Source of the DNA: Planctomycetes bacterium syqfu
GTDB lineage: Bacteria; Planctomycetota; Phycisphaerae; Phycisphaerales; Phycisphaeraceae
Direction of reading: 5' to 3'
DNA length: 64,000 nucleotides
Assembly (NCBI GenBank): GCA_020974905.1
Contig: CP087563.1
Coordinates: forward strand, 5,022,001 to 5,086,000
Part shown: positions 16,241 through 24,996 of the stretch, piece by piece
Position numbering within the stretch: the stretch's first letter is position 1
Layout of the letters: every line of letters begins with the position of its first letter
Notes under the pieces: model-generated
The model's database searches: none
What the model was told of the DNA's origin: nothing
The model's input: the letters and a program-made list of their open reading frames with translations, nothing else
Program-made: the position numbers and the translations under genes

Positions 16241-17182
16241 TCAAGCAGATGGCTGCTTGTTTTCCTGTCCATTCTGGAGTTTGTTGGTGATACGTGGATG
16301 CACATCGGGGTTGATACCACGTTGATCGAGTTGATATCCCATCAGGTCCATGGCTGGTTTGCAGATGGTGTTGATACGATCGAGATTTTCTTGTCCAAAG
16401 AACTCACCCCAATCCACTTTGCTGTTTCCCTTGGATTGGTATTGCACGTCGACCTGATCACGGATGTCGTTGGTGACGGTGATTTTCAAGTCCTGGCAGA
16501 TTTGATGGATCTCACCGATCTTGTCCTGCAGGAAGTCTTCATAGCGACAGAGCAGTATTTCATTTTTGTGAGCCATGTACGTCTGCACGAAGAGGACCCA
16601 GCGTTGGGCGAGCATCTCGATGTAGTTCTTGCCTTCCAGACCACACCAAGAACCGTCGAAGACCATGGGCCATGGACCAATGAGTCGCTGATGGTGTTCG
16701 GGTTCGAGTGATTGGAGATTGCCGGGGATTTTAAATCGGTTGAGTATGCTTCGGATGTTGTCGCGTGGGTCACGGACGATCATCATGAATTGGCCCAACG
16801 GGAAGAACTTTTTGAGTTCTGCATAAAAGTGCGTGAGGTTTGGTTCTTTGATGATGGGGTTTGCAAACTCAATGCGGTTCATCTCAAGGAACTTACGAAA
16901 GCTGATGGTGCGTGCGTACACGTCGTAATAGTCCGCAGGATGATTGTCATTGAAGTAGTTGAGGTCCAGGGTGACTTCACGGTTGGATGCTTTACCCATG
17001 AGAGCCGCGATGATCGTCGTGCCGGACTTCTGGTTCCCCATGACGAAGATGGGGTTATCACAAATGCGTTTGCCACGTGCGTTGACAGCACGTTGAGCAT
17101 CGATGCTGCCGACTTGCAGACGATGTTTGACTGCCTGGACGGGGTTGCGCATGAACGTTTGGAGTTTGCGTGTCATCATCAT
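16241..17182 (-). CDS. Sulfotransferase family protein
   Basis: The 313-residue protein has a clear PAPS loop, GNQKSGTTIIAALMG, about 50 residues from the start, and a 3'-phosphate motif MMIVRDPRDNIRSILNRF. Both are closer to the consensus than in the sulfotransferase at 576-1412. It should transfer sulfate from PAPS to a glycan, lipid or small molecule. I chose the first of three consecutive ATG codons at 17182, because AAGGATAGG lies upstream and the extra residues available further upstream overlap the neighbouring gene's downstream region and look unlike protein. It is 154 bases downstream of the phosphopantetheinyl transferase gene on the same strand. Confidence 0.9.
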   Translation of the reverse strand: MMMTRKLQTFMRNPVQAVKHRLQVGSIDAQRAVNARGKRICDNPIFVMGNQKSGTTIIAALMGKASNREVTLDLNYFNDNHPADYYDVYARTISFRKFLEMNRIEFANPIIKEPNLTHFYAELKKFFPLGQFMMIVRDPRDNIRSILNRFKIPGNLQSLEPEHHQRLIGPWPMVFDGSWCGLEGKNYIEMLAQRWVLFVQTYMAHKNEILLCRYEDFLQDKIGEIHQICQDLKITVTNDIRDQVDVQYQSKGNSKVDWGEFFGQENLDRINTICKPAMDLMGYQLDQRGINPDVHPRITNKLQNGQENKQPSA

Positions 17183-17336
17183 ATTTGGACCTATCCTTAC
17201 GGGACAGATCGAACGATTACGGACACGTGATAAGCAGAGCGGACGGATTTGACGACGGATTGCGGGACAGGAGATGCTACAGACGTTACAGGCAGACTGA
17301 TTGGTTAAGGGGATGTCGATTGTGACGATGGCAGAC

Positions 17337-18122
17337 TTAGATGCTATCTGCGAGTTTCCATTGGCGGATGATGGGCTTCTGATGGGCAACGCACAAGCAT
17401 GCTTCATACTCCGGCGATGGGGCAGGGCTGAGGTTGTGCAGTGCCCAGGCTTCGGTGATCTGGTCGGGTTTGTGAATCAGGCATGCCGGTTCATCGGGAT
17501 CGACATTCACCGTGAATTGATCAAGGCCCAGCGCGATTCCCTTGGCAATGGCTTTGACGAAGGCTTCCTTGCGGGTCCAGATCGTATGAAAGGCCCGGAA
17601 TTGCTTGTCGGCAGGCAACTGCATCAGGGCATCAAACTCCGCAGGTGAGAAGAACCGCTTGGCCATTTTCTGGAAGTTCTCGCGCGGTCGGTGACATTCG
17701 ATATCCACACCGATCGCAAAGTCCGGACTCACAGCAATCAACGCTAGGTCGGCAGAATGGGTGACATTAAAATGCACCGGGTGATCCGGGAGATACGGTT
17801 TGCCATGCTCGGTATGGGCAAAGGACACGCTGGCCGGATCGCAGCGCAAAACCGACGCGACCACCATCCGAAGCAGAGCACGCGTGATGGCAAATTCGCC
17901 TTGTCTTTGTAGGCTTTTGAATCGGTCGTGGCGTTTGCGTTCTGTCTGATCAAGCAGGGCCAACGCTTGCGTTATGGGGATCGGTGGTGCGGTCAGTGAC
18001 AACGCAAAGACATCGACACAGCCGGAATGCGCCTGCCAATCGTCTGGCATGGTTGGCCATGGGCTATGCTGGAGATCGGATTTCGGATTTCGGATTGGGT
18101 TCAAGGTTGTCATCCCTGGCAA
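17337..18122 (-). CDS. 4'-phosphopantetheinyl transferase, Sfp type
   Basis: The protein (261 residues from the first ATG, 237 from the ATG at 18050) has the Sfp/EntD signature motifs: FAIGVDIECHRPRENF, which holds the magnesium-binding D and E, and FHTIWTRKEAFVKAIAKGIA. A substrate-binding region VSFAHTEHGKPYLPDHPVHFNVTHS-like lies upstream of these. It moves the phosphopantetheine arm of CoA onto carrier proteins of fatty acid, polyketide or peptide synthesis. No such synthase lies in the window, so it probably serves the genome as a whole. The first ATG codes through a TTCGGATTTCGG repeat (18072-18100), so the start at 18050 may be the true one. Confidence 0.9.
   Translation of the reverse strand: MPGMTTLNPIRNPKSDLQHSPWPTMPDDWQAHSGCVDVFALSLTAPPIPITQALALLDQTERKRHDRFKSLQRQGEFAITRALLRMVVASVLRCDPASVSFAHTEHGKPYLPDHPVHFNVTHSADLALIAVSPDFAIGVDIECHRPRENFQKMAKRFFSPAEFDALMQLPADKQFRAFHTIWTRKEAFVKAIAKGIALGLDQFTVNVDPDEPACLIHKPDQITEAWALHNLSPAPSPEYEACLCVAHQKPIIRQWKLADSI
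18072..18100. repeat. Tandem TTCGGAT words at a gene start
   Basis: GATCGGATTTCGGATTTCGGATT is a short tandem of TCGGATT-like words lying across the 5' end of the phosphopantetheinyl transferase gene. The same kind of word, in the other orientation (ATCCGACATCCGACATTCG), occurs at 19612-19630. Confidence 0.6.
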
Positions 18123-18168
18123 TGTCCCTGCAAGAACAGGTCAGAGTTTCCGAAATAGCGCGATGGAT

Positions 18169-19431
18169 TTAAGGGTACCAGACTTCGATGTTGTCGATCT
18201 GGATCTGCGTGCCGGGTGTTCCCAGCAGTCTGACGGTTACGTTTGCTGTGCTGCGTGGGTCCATGGATGGGCTTGTTGCCACGGGCAGTTCGTTGACGTA
18301 CCAGAGGATGTTGTAAGGCGTTCGACGTGCACGCACGGTAATGCTGCCGTCAGACGGGATCACGGGATACTCGACCTGAGCCGCAGGTGGTGAGCCGGGC
18401 TTGGCTTCACTGACAATGCCCTGGTCGGTGTGCTTGAGTGTGAGTCGGACGCTGTCACTGGCCAGCGAAAGGACGAAGGTGGCTTTGGGTTCGAGCGTGA
18501 CCGTCATGCGGACCTGCTGGATGGGTGCGTCGGATTGCATGGGGGTGTATTCCACGCGTGACTCGCCATTTTCTGATCCGCCGATAACCAGATTCAATTT
18601 CTTGTTGATGATGGTGGCGCCTTTGCCAGCGGTGGCACGGACGCGGAAGTTGTTGCTGAGGATTTCGCTGTCGAAGTTTTCACCCGCATGTGCTTTGCCC
18701 AGATCCTTGTCTTCAGGATTGGTGGACTTGGGTTTGCTGGTGTTGTTTGCAGGATTGAGCTCCACCGCATCATCCGCTGGTTTGGGGTCGATGACCGCGG
18801 TCTGGAACTGTTGGGTCTGCTGTTGATCGTCACTGGAGCCCATGATCATGACCACGCCGATGACAATGGCAATGACCAGCAAAAACAGGATCGAGAGGGC
18901 GATGATGATGGCGGCGAATGGAATCGGTGATGAATTCTGGGCGCGCGGTGCATTAAGGTCGGCTTCGACCTGAATCTCCGGCCCGTCCATTTCAGCCAGC
19001 GAGGCGTCGAGCGGTCCCTGGCCGGTCGGCGCTGGTGCGACATCATCATCGAGTTCCAGTTCGTAGGCCTGATCGTCTTCAAGCAACGGCAGGAGATTGG
19101 ATGGTGGGGGAACTTCCTTGTCCGGAACCTTGGTCCCCAGTCGTTTGGACAGCAATTGGTCGTAACGCTGATAATTCTTGGGATCAGACAAGGCGACGCG
19201 TGCGGTGGCCACCTCGTTCATCATGCGGGTTGCCGTCTCACGTTTTTTGCGATCAGGGAGCATGGCAAATTGATCCAGCTTTTCCAATCGCTGCTTGGCG
19301 GAGATTTCCACAGCACCGGGATGATGACAGAAATGCGGTAACCCCAACAACGTGTAATGATCCGGGGGCATGTCCGGTTCATGGGTTTTGGGGTCAATTC
19401 CGAGCCACTCTTTGTAATAGTCTGCTGCCAT
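18169..19431 (-). CDS. J-like single-pass membrane protein without the HPD motif
   Basis: The 420-residue protein begins with a region that resembles planctomycete J-like domains: PPDHYTLLGLPHF at 22-34, a helix with ISAKQRLEKLDQ, then LSDPKNYQRYDQLL near 81-94. The catalytic HPD tripeptide of true DnaJ proteins is not present. An acidic linker (LEDDQAYELELDDD) leads to one membrane segment at 171-197. The C-terminal half is extracytoplasmic and beta-rich, perhaps a lectin-like or laminin-G-like fold. The gene lies 200 bases downstream of an Hsp70 gene on the same strand, which suggests a dedicated chaperone partner. The ATG at 19431 is preferred over 19455 because GGATC precedes it and the family start MAADYY fits. 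Confidence 0.8.
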   Translation of the reverse strand: MAADYYKEWLGIDPKTHEPDMPPDHYTLLGLPHFCHHPGAVEISAKQRLEKLDQFAMLPDRKKRETATRMMNEVATARVALSDPKNYQRYDQLLSKRLGTKVPDKEVPPPSNLLPLLEDDQAYELELDDDVAPAPTGQGPLDASLAEMDGPEIQVEADLNAPRAQNSSPIPFAAIIIALSILFLLVIAIVIGVVMIMGSSDDQQQTQQFQTAVIDPKPADDAVELNPANNTSKPKSTNPEDKDLGKAHAGENFDSEILSNNFRVRATAGKGATIINKKLNLVIGGSENGESRVEYTPMQSDAPIQQVRMTVTLEPKATFVLSLASDSVRLTLKHTDQGIVSEAKPGSPPAAQVEYPVIPSDGSITVRARRTPYNILWYVNELPVATSPSMDPRSTANVTVRLLGTPGTQIQIDNIEVWYP

Positions 19432-19577
19432 GGATCCAATCGTTACGCTAGTCACAAGCGGGTGCTAACAGTGTCATCGTGCATTTGTCCTATCAGCTTA
19501 ACCGATTTGCACAAAGGGGACTAGGCATGAGCTATGGGGATGACGAACTTGATGTTATTGGACATTGGGGTATTGTC

Positions 19578-19630
19578 GCGCTAAACCGCAAGCGGTTAAT
19601 CATTCAGACGACATCCGACATCCGACATTC
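19578..19630. repeat. Palindrome-plus-tail repeat, copy 2
   Basis: This block begins CGCGCTAAACCGCAAGCGGT and runs into a tail of ATTCAGACGACATCCGAC and repeated ATCCGACA words. It matches the block at 10638-10683 over about 40 bases with a handful of differences. It lies directly after the stop of the Hsp70 gene, a position where a 3'-end structure would form. Confidence 0.85.
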
Positions 19631-19631
19631 G

Positions 19632-21476
19632 TCATCGGCTGCCACTGACAACCATTTTCTCCACAGCCTGCTTGGCCTGACCGATTTCAGCCTGGTTCAT
19701 GGCATTGGTCCGGTCAATGGCGGTGGAAGCGGTCGCACCACTGGTGGCTTCCATGGCTTTGACATCCAGGCGGCCGGAGTTGTCGTAGCTGAAAGTCACG
19801 TAAATCGTCGACCCCTTGCGAAGGCCCCAGGGCAGCTTTTCGATGGTGCATTTACCGATGGGAATACACTGGTCGGGATTCTCCGATTCGCCTTCCACGA
19901 TGATCACCGAAACCGACGTCTGATTGGGGACCACTGTGCCATACCGCTTGGTGACCGAGGTCGGTAAGAGGGTGTTGGACGGGACGATGATGGAGTTGAC
20001 CTTGGTTTTGTCTTCGTTGGTCATCACCACGCCGAGGCTGTGAGCGTTGACATTATGTGTTTGGATGGCACGAAGCACGTCGGTGGCATCGTTGGCTTCG
20101 TACTGTTCCGACGGACTGATTTCTTCAAGTTCCGCTTCAGCAATCGTTGAGCCATCGGAGGAAATGGCGGGAGCGGTCAGGGTGCTGGCGCCGCCTTCGT
20201 GCGGTGCGATGCCATCGGAAACCGTCTCGGCGTTGGGATCGACTTCGACCATCGGCAAAGCCGCATCGTCGTCCTTGATTTTCATCTCCGTCGACGGGGT
20301 AGCAGGTTTGGGCTTGGCAGCTTTGGCGGACTGTTGCTGGGTTTGGTAACGCTTGAGTTGTTCGATGGCCGCGTGGATCGCAGCACCATGTGCCACCACT
20401 TCGTCAGGGGACAGGGAGGTGTTGGGCTTCTTGCCGGTGACACGTTCCAGAAGCTTGATGACCTGGGGCATACGGGTTGAACCGCCGACGGTTAAGACTT
20501 CGTCGACTTCGCTCCACGCCAGGCCTGCGGCTTCGATGACACGGACGATACGACTTTCCGTGCGGTAAAGCAGGTCGGAGGTCAGTTCTTCAAATTGCTG
20601 ACGGGTGACGTCGATGTTCACGGGCTTGCCTGCAAAGGTGATGCCCATGCGCGCCTTGTCACGGGCCGAGAGCGCGCGTTTGCAGTCTTCAGCAGCAACG
20701 AGCATTTGCTGGAAGACGTGCTCGTCATTACGCGGGTCCACGCCATGCTTGGCCTTGAACGCCACCGCTGCTGCATTGAGCAGTTTCATGTCCCAGTCTT
20801 TACCGCCCAGTTGCACATCACCGTCGGTTGCCAGCACGGTGAGATTGTTGCCTTCAATGCGCAGGACGGTCACGTCGAACGTACCACCACCCAGGTCATA
20901 GACCACCGCAATGCGCGCTTTGGACGTTTCATCAGCCAGGCGAAGCACGTCGTCCTGGCCGTCACTTTTTCGTTTGATATCCCGGTAGGCAAAGGCCAGT
21001 GATGCAGCGGTCGGTTCGTTGAGAATGTCGAGCACTTCAAGACCGGCAATTTCACCAGCGGCCAGCGTGGCCTGGCGACGACCTTCGTCAAAGTATGCGG
21101 GCACCGTAATCACCGCGCCATCAACCGGGCCGAGTTTGGCTTCGGCATCCTGTTTGAGTTTCTTGAGGACCAACGCACTGATGGCCGGCGGCGGGAGTTT
21201 GCGACCTTGAATCGCCCGACTGTAAAAACGCTCGCCCATCTCACGCTTGACGCATTCGACGACCAGTTCCGGATTATCCACCGCAGCAGCGCGCGCTTCG
21301 GCACCGACCACCACCTGCCCGCTGGGTTCGAAAAACACCACCGACGGTGTCGTCAGCGAACCATCGGCATTGGGGATCGTTACCGGTGTACCGTGCGCAT
21401 CGACATAGGCCATCGCACTGAACGTGGTCCCCAAGTCGATACCGATATATCGCTTGGCCCGAAGCGATTCGCTCAT
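19632..21476 (-). CDS. Hsp70 (DnaK) paralogue with an extended linker and no lid
   Basis: The 614-residue protein has a full Hsp70 ATPase domain, with IGIDLGTTFS at 11-20, YDLGGGTFDVTVL from 193 and TVGGSTRMPQV from 329. The linker to the substrate-binding domain is unusual. Instead of a short hydrophobic DLLLLD-type linker there are about 100 residues (375-475) rich in A, P, D and E. The beta substrate domain follows at 476-580 (AHSLGVVMTN, LPTSVTKRYGT). Only some 30 residues remain after it, so the usual alpha-helical lid is missing. This is therefore a specialised paralogue rather than the main DnaK. The ATG at 21476 has AAGGAG upstream. It precedes the J-like gene on the same strand. Confidence 0.92.
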   Translation of the reverse strand: MSESLRAKRYIGIDLGTTFSAMAYVDAHGTPVTIPNADGSLTTPSVVFFEPSGQVVVGAEARAAAVDNPELVVECVKREMGERFYSRAIQGRKLPPPAISALVLKKLKQDAEAKLGPVDGAVITVPAYFDEGRRQATLAAGEIAGLEVLDILNEPTAASLAFAYRDIKRKSDGQDDVLRLADETSKARIAVVYDLGGGTFDVTVLRIEGNNLTVLATDGDVQLGGKDWDMKLLNAAAVAFKAKHGVDPRNDEHVFQQMLVAAEDCKRALSARDKARMGITFAGKPVNIDVTRQQFEELTSDLLYRTESRIVRVIEAAGLAWSEVDEVLTVGGSTRMPQVIKLLERVTGKKPNTSLSPDEVVAHGAAIHAAIEQLKRYQTQQQSAKAAKPKPATPSTEMKIKDDDAALPMVEVDPNAETVSDGIAPHEGGASTLTAPAISSDGSTIAEAELEEISPSEQYEANDATDVLRAIQTHNVNAHSLGVVMTNEDKTKVNSIIVPSNTLLPTSVTKRYGTVVPNQTSVSVIIVEGESENPDQCIPIGKCTIEKLPWGLRKGSTIYVTFSYDNSGRLDVKAMEATSGATASTAIDRTNAMNQAEIGQAKQAVEKMVVSGSR

Positions 21477-21833
21477 GGCCAAAACTCCTTGCATTGAAAC
21501 GCAAACAAACCTGTTGGCTGCCCTGGATACCCCACCGCGCCGAAGCACGGTACTCAGGCAGATCATCCCGACCTGCCGCAACCTTACATTATATATCGAT
21601 TTGATCTTCGGGTCGCATCATCTGATGGAAGTTTTTATTCCGATCTACTGTGCGTTACATCGCGGTTTTGACGATTATGCCGAATACCCTTCGATTTGAA
21701 TCGTGACGCATGCGGCTGGCGGTCAATTCATCATCCATGTCGTCCGATAGGTTGATTGGACAAGTACCGCCGATGCCCCATACGTCACATCATGACCCAT
21801 TGGGCATCCATGTTCAACACAAGGGGTGATGCT
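21477..21833. promoter_or_regulatory. Divergent promoter region between Hsp70 and glycosyltransferase genes
   Basis: No gene is seen in these 357 bases. On the minus strand there is a perfect TATAAT -10 box (21593 down to 21588), about 110 bases from the Hsp70 start. I find no good -35 box at the right distance and no CIRCE-type heat-shock inverted repeat. The plus-strand promoter for the glycosyltransferase genes is not obvious. Confidence 0.4.
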
Positions 21834-23093
21834 ATGCGCGTCGCATTCGTCCTGGATCGCTTCCCGCTGCTCTCGGAGACGTTTATCGTCAACCAGTTGG
21901 CGGGGCTGTTTGATCGCGGGATTACAACCGATATCTATTCGCTTTATCCCGGCGATACCAGTCAGATGCATGCCGATGTATCGCGCTATGGCATGCTCGA
22001 TCATGTGACGTACAGTCCGGCAATGCCCCAGGGTAAACTCCGTCGTGTCCTCAGTGGTGCAGGTCATTTTGCAAGCCTGCTTCCCCAAAATCCACGTGCT
22101 GCGATCGGCTGTGTGAATCCCGCGACGCATGGCCAACTGGCAAGCAGCATGCGATTGATCCACATGGCCAAGCCGTTTTTTACCAAGCAACGCTATGACA
22201 TCATTCATTGCAACTTCGGGCACATCGGCCAATTCCTGGCGCGTTTGCGTCCCATGGGCTTGATGCCCGGGAAATTGCTGGTCCAGTTTTATGGCTTTGA
22301 TGCCTCGCAGCGTCCGAAAATGGAAGGTCCCGATCTTTACAAACAACTCTTCGAGCAGGCGTCCGGTGTGATGGTGCTCAGCAATTACATGAAAAAACAA
22401 CTCAGTGATCTGGGTTGTCCCGAAGAGAAATTGCTCATTCATGGCACCGGTGCTGACGCTCGAAAATTCCCGTACAAGCCGCGGACCTTGGAACCCGGTC
22501 AGAAGATCCGGATTTTGAGCATTGCCCGCCTGGCGGAGAAAAAAGGCTTGGAGTATGCCATCCGCGCCTTTGCTCAGGTCAAACCACATCGACGGGACTT
22601 TATCTATCAGATCATCGGCGATGGTCCATTGCGCGAACCTCTGCAGAAGCTCATTGACGAATTACAGCTTGGTGATTGTGTCGAACTTGTTGGATGGAAG
22701 GTGCAGGAGGAAGTCTGCCAATACCTTGATCAGTCGCATCTCCTGCTTGTCCCCAGTGTCACCGCCAAAGATGGCGATCAAGAAGGCACACCCACGGTGA
22801 TCGTCGAAGGTGCGATGATGGGCTTGCCGGTGATCAGCACCTTGCACAGTGGTATCCCGGATATGGTGCTTGATGGTCAAAGCGGCTATCTGGTTCCCGA
22901 GCGGGATGTCGATGCACTTGCACAGAAACTGGTCCAATTGATGAATCAGCCCCAGGATTGGCCAGCCATGGGCAAGTGTGGTTCAGAGCATGCCTGCGGA
23001 CGCTATGACGTGAAATTGCTCAATGACCAACTTGTCGAAATTTACCAGCAGGTTCTCCAATCACCCGATGATATAAGCAGGAAGTCTCACTGA
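21834..23093 (+). CDS. Glycosyltransferase family 4 protein
   Basis: The 419-residue protein has the GT-B fold pattern of family 4. The N-terminus is MRVAFVLDRFPLLSETFIVN, like colanic-acid type transferases (WcaL). The C-terminal half has ILSIARLAEKKGLEYAIRAF and the nucleotide-sugar binding region EGTPTVIVEGAMMGLPVIST, with the conserved E-x7-E pattern. It would retain the anomeric configuration of the donor sugar. I chose the ATG at 21834, preceded by AAGGGG; an upstream ATG at 21756 gives a leader that does not match the family. It heads a run of four glycosyltransferase genes, probably for exopolysaccharide, capsule or LPS sugar assembly in the cytoplasm. Confidence 0.9.
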   Translation: MRVAFVLDRFPLLSETFIVNQLAGLFDRGITTDIYSLYPGDTSQMHADVSRYGMLDHVTYSPAMPQGKLRRVLSGAGHFASLLPQNPRAAIGCVNPATHGQLASSMRLIHMAKPFFTKQRYDIIHCNFGHIGQFLARLRPMGLMPGKLLVQFYGFDASQRPKMEGPDLYKQLFEQASGVMVLSNYMKKQLSDLGCPEEKLLIHGTGADARKFPYKPRTLEPGQKIRILSIARLAEKKGLEYAIRAFAQVKPHRRDFIYQIIGDGPLREPLQKLIDELQLGDCVELVGWKVQEEVCQYLDQSHLLLVPSVTAKDGDQEGTPTVIVEGAMMGLPVISTLHSGIPDMVLDGQSGYLVPERDVDALAQKLVQLMNQPQDWPAMGKCGSEHACGRYDVKLLNDQLVEIYQQVLQSPDDISRKSH

Positions 23094-23113
23094 ACAAGAA
23101 GATTCAAACAAGC

Positions 23114-24082
23114 ATGAATTTCCCGGTCACGGTCATCATCCCATGTCACAATGCCCAGCAGTGGCTCCCCGGCACGCTGGCATCGGTTGCTGCGCAGACA
23201 CTCCAGCCCCAGCAGGTGATCCTGATTGCAGATCGATGTTCCGATGATTCGATGAAGATCGCACGCAAATTTGATTGTCCCATCGACATCTACGAATCGG
23301 ACTTCGGCAATGCAGCCAGTGCCCGGAACCTGGGGATTGAGCATGCCCGTTACCCGTGGATCGCATTGCTTGATGCCGATGATCAGTGGTACCCGCATCA
23401 CCTTGCCAATGCCGCTCAATTGCTTGCCGACACCGATCACGTGGCTTACTGTGGTAAATATGATCTGATGGACAATGCTGACCAACGCCGCACGTTAACC
23501 GACTTTCAAGCCCCACATTTTGCACAAAGCCAAATCAAACTGTCACACGTGGATTACACGGACCTCATGCTCAAGCATATTCCCTTTGGGCATCTGACGG
23601 TGATCTACAAGCGTGATCGTATTCGTGAAGTGGGCGGATTTAATCCGTCATTTATTCGCCGACATGACATCGACCTGTGGCTGCGCGCGATCTACAATCA
23701 CACATGGTCGTTCCAATCACAGGTGGCCGCCTCCTATCGCGATCAGACACCCGGCGCCATTTCACGTAACCGCGTGGAAGTGGCGTATTACGAGATGTTG
23801 GCCATGGTCACCAATCAGAAACAATACCAATGCCCGCAGTTGGATCAGCTGATACAAGGCTATGCCCGACAGGCGATGAGTGCTGCATTACTGCAGGCGG
23901 ATAAACAATGGGCTGCCAAACTCCGTGAACTCGCCTGGCCGTATTTGGATCGTAATTACAAGCGTATTTATGCAACACTGGGCCTTTGCCCGCCACTGCT
24001 TCGCGGCCTGGTGCATCTCAAACGCAAGCTATCAGGTTCCAGGACACCGACTAAAATACCGGACATGAAGGAGGTGGTTTGA
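23114..24082 (+). CDS. Glycosyltransferase family 2 protein
   Basis: The 322-residue protein has a GT-A fold of family 2. The donor site starts VTVIIPCHNAQQWLPGTLAS, and ILIADRCSDDSMK holds the first acidic pair. The DxD-like metal site is LLDADDQWYP, and the late acceptor-side motif is RRHDIDLWLRAI. It is an inverting transferase expected to add a single sugar to a growing chain. It starts 20 bases after the preceding glycosyltransferase, and its stop overlaps the start of the next one, which indicates one operon. The ribosome site is a weak GAAG. Confidence 0.9.
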   Translation: MNFPVTVIIPCHNAQQWLPGTLASVAAQTLQPQQVILIADRCSDDSMKIARKFDCPIDIYESDFGNAASARNLGIEHARYPWIALLDADDQWYPHHLANAAQLLADTDHVAYCGKYDLMDNADQRRTLTDFQAPHFAQSQIKLSHVDYTDLMLKHIPFGHLTVIYKRDRIREVGGFNPSFIRRHDIDLWLRAIYNHTWSFQSQVAASYRDQTPGAISRNRVEVAYYEMLAMVTNQKQYQCPQLDQLIQGYARQAMSAALLQADKQWAAKLRELAWPYLDRNYKRIYATLGLCPPLLRGLVHLKRKLSGSRTPTKIPDMKEVV

Positions 24083-24996
24083 TGAATGATCAAGCGACAC
24101 CTTTTTTCAGCGTTGTCATGCCTGCCTACAACCGCCACAAACTCATCGCAGAGTCCGTCGGCTCCGTGCTCAATCAGACGTTTCGTGACTTTGAACTTAT
24201 CGTTGTCGATGATGGCAGCACGGATCACACCGTTGAGATTCTTGAGCAGATTGACGATCCACGTCTAACCGTCCTCAAGCAGACCAATGCAGGCCCTGGT
24301 GCTGCACGTAATCGCGGGATCGGTGTTGCGCGTGGTCAATACGTCGCGTTTCTGGATAGTGACGATTTGTATTTGCCCTGGACATTGCAGACTTACCACG
24401 ATGCCATCAACGCGCACGATCAACCGAGTTTGATCATCAGTCATGCCAATGATTTTCATAACACCGGTGAGTTGTCGCTGATCACCCGGGATTCCATGCA
24501 GGTTGATCGCTACGATGACTATTTCAAAGCAGCTCATCAGAACTTCTGGATCGGTGCCAGCGTCGTTGCCGTCAAGCGTGAGGCGCTCTTGGCGTCCGGC
24601 GGATTCAACAATGCCAAGGTCAATCAGGAAGACTGTGATCTCTGGTTAAGGCTTGGCAATACCCCCGGTTTTATCGCGATTCAAAAACCAATCTGTTCAG
24701 GCAGACGTTGGCATGATCAAAATGTCTCACACGAAATGGACAAGAACATCAAGGGCGTTCAGTACCTGCTTCAACAGGCCAAACTCGGTGCCTATCCCAA
24801 GTCCAATCCCAAGGCATTATTCACCATTCTCACCCGTCATATTCGGCCTGCATCTCTGGATTGCATCAAACATGGGTGTCGTGATATCGCCGTGCAGCTT
24901 TACATGAGCACACTGCTTTGGAACCTGCGCCTTGGGCGCGTCCGTTACCTGTTTGGCTTCTGGCTCCGCTTTCTCACCGGCAGGGGGTCGCGATGA
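24082..24996 (+). CDS. Glycosyltransferase family 2 protein
   Basis: The 304-residue product has a classical family 2 catalytic domain: FSVVMPAYNRHKLIAESVGS, LIVVDDGSTDHT for the nucleotide-binding aspartates, FLDSDDLYLP for the metal site, and a late KVNQEDCDLWLRLG motif near the proposed catalytic base. The ATG at 24082 overlaps the TGA of the preceding gene and follows a strong GGAGGTGG ribosome site, so translation is coupled. The transferred sugar cannot be told from sequence. The next gene starts inside its stop codon. Confidence 0.92.
   Translation: MNDQATPFFSVVMPAYNRHKLIAESVGSVLNQTFRDFELIVVDDGSTDHTVEILEQIDDPRLTVLKQTNAGPGAARNRGIGVARGQYVAFLDSDDLYLPWTLQTYHDAINAHDQPSLIISHANDFHNTGELSLITRDSMQVDRYDDYFKAAHQNFWIGASVVAVKREALLASGGFNNAKVNQEDCDLWLRLGNTPGFIAIQKPICSGRRWHDQNVSHEMDKNIKGVQYLLQQAKLGAYPKSNPKALFTILTRHIRPASLDCIKHGCRDIAVQLYMSTLLWNLRLGRVRYLFGFWLRFLTGRGSR

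Noticed and set aside
21477-21833. CIRCE-type heat-shock operator before the Hsp70 gene
   Set aside because: No TTAGCACTC-N9-GAGTGCTAA-like repeat is present.
21723-22589. 288-codon minus-strand open frame opposite the first glycosyltransferase
   Set aside because: The plus-strand gene has the full GT4 pattern; this frame is a shadow.
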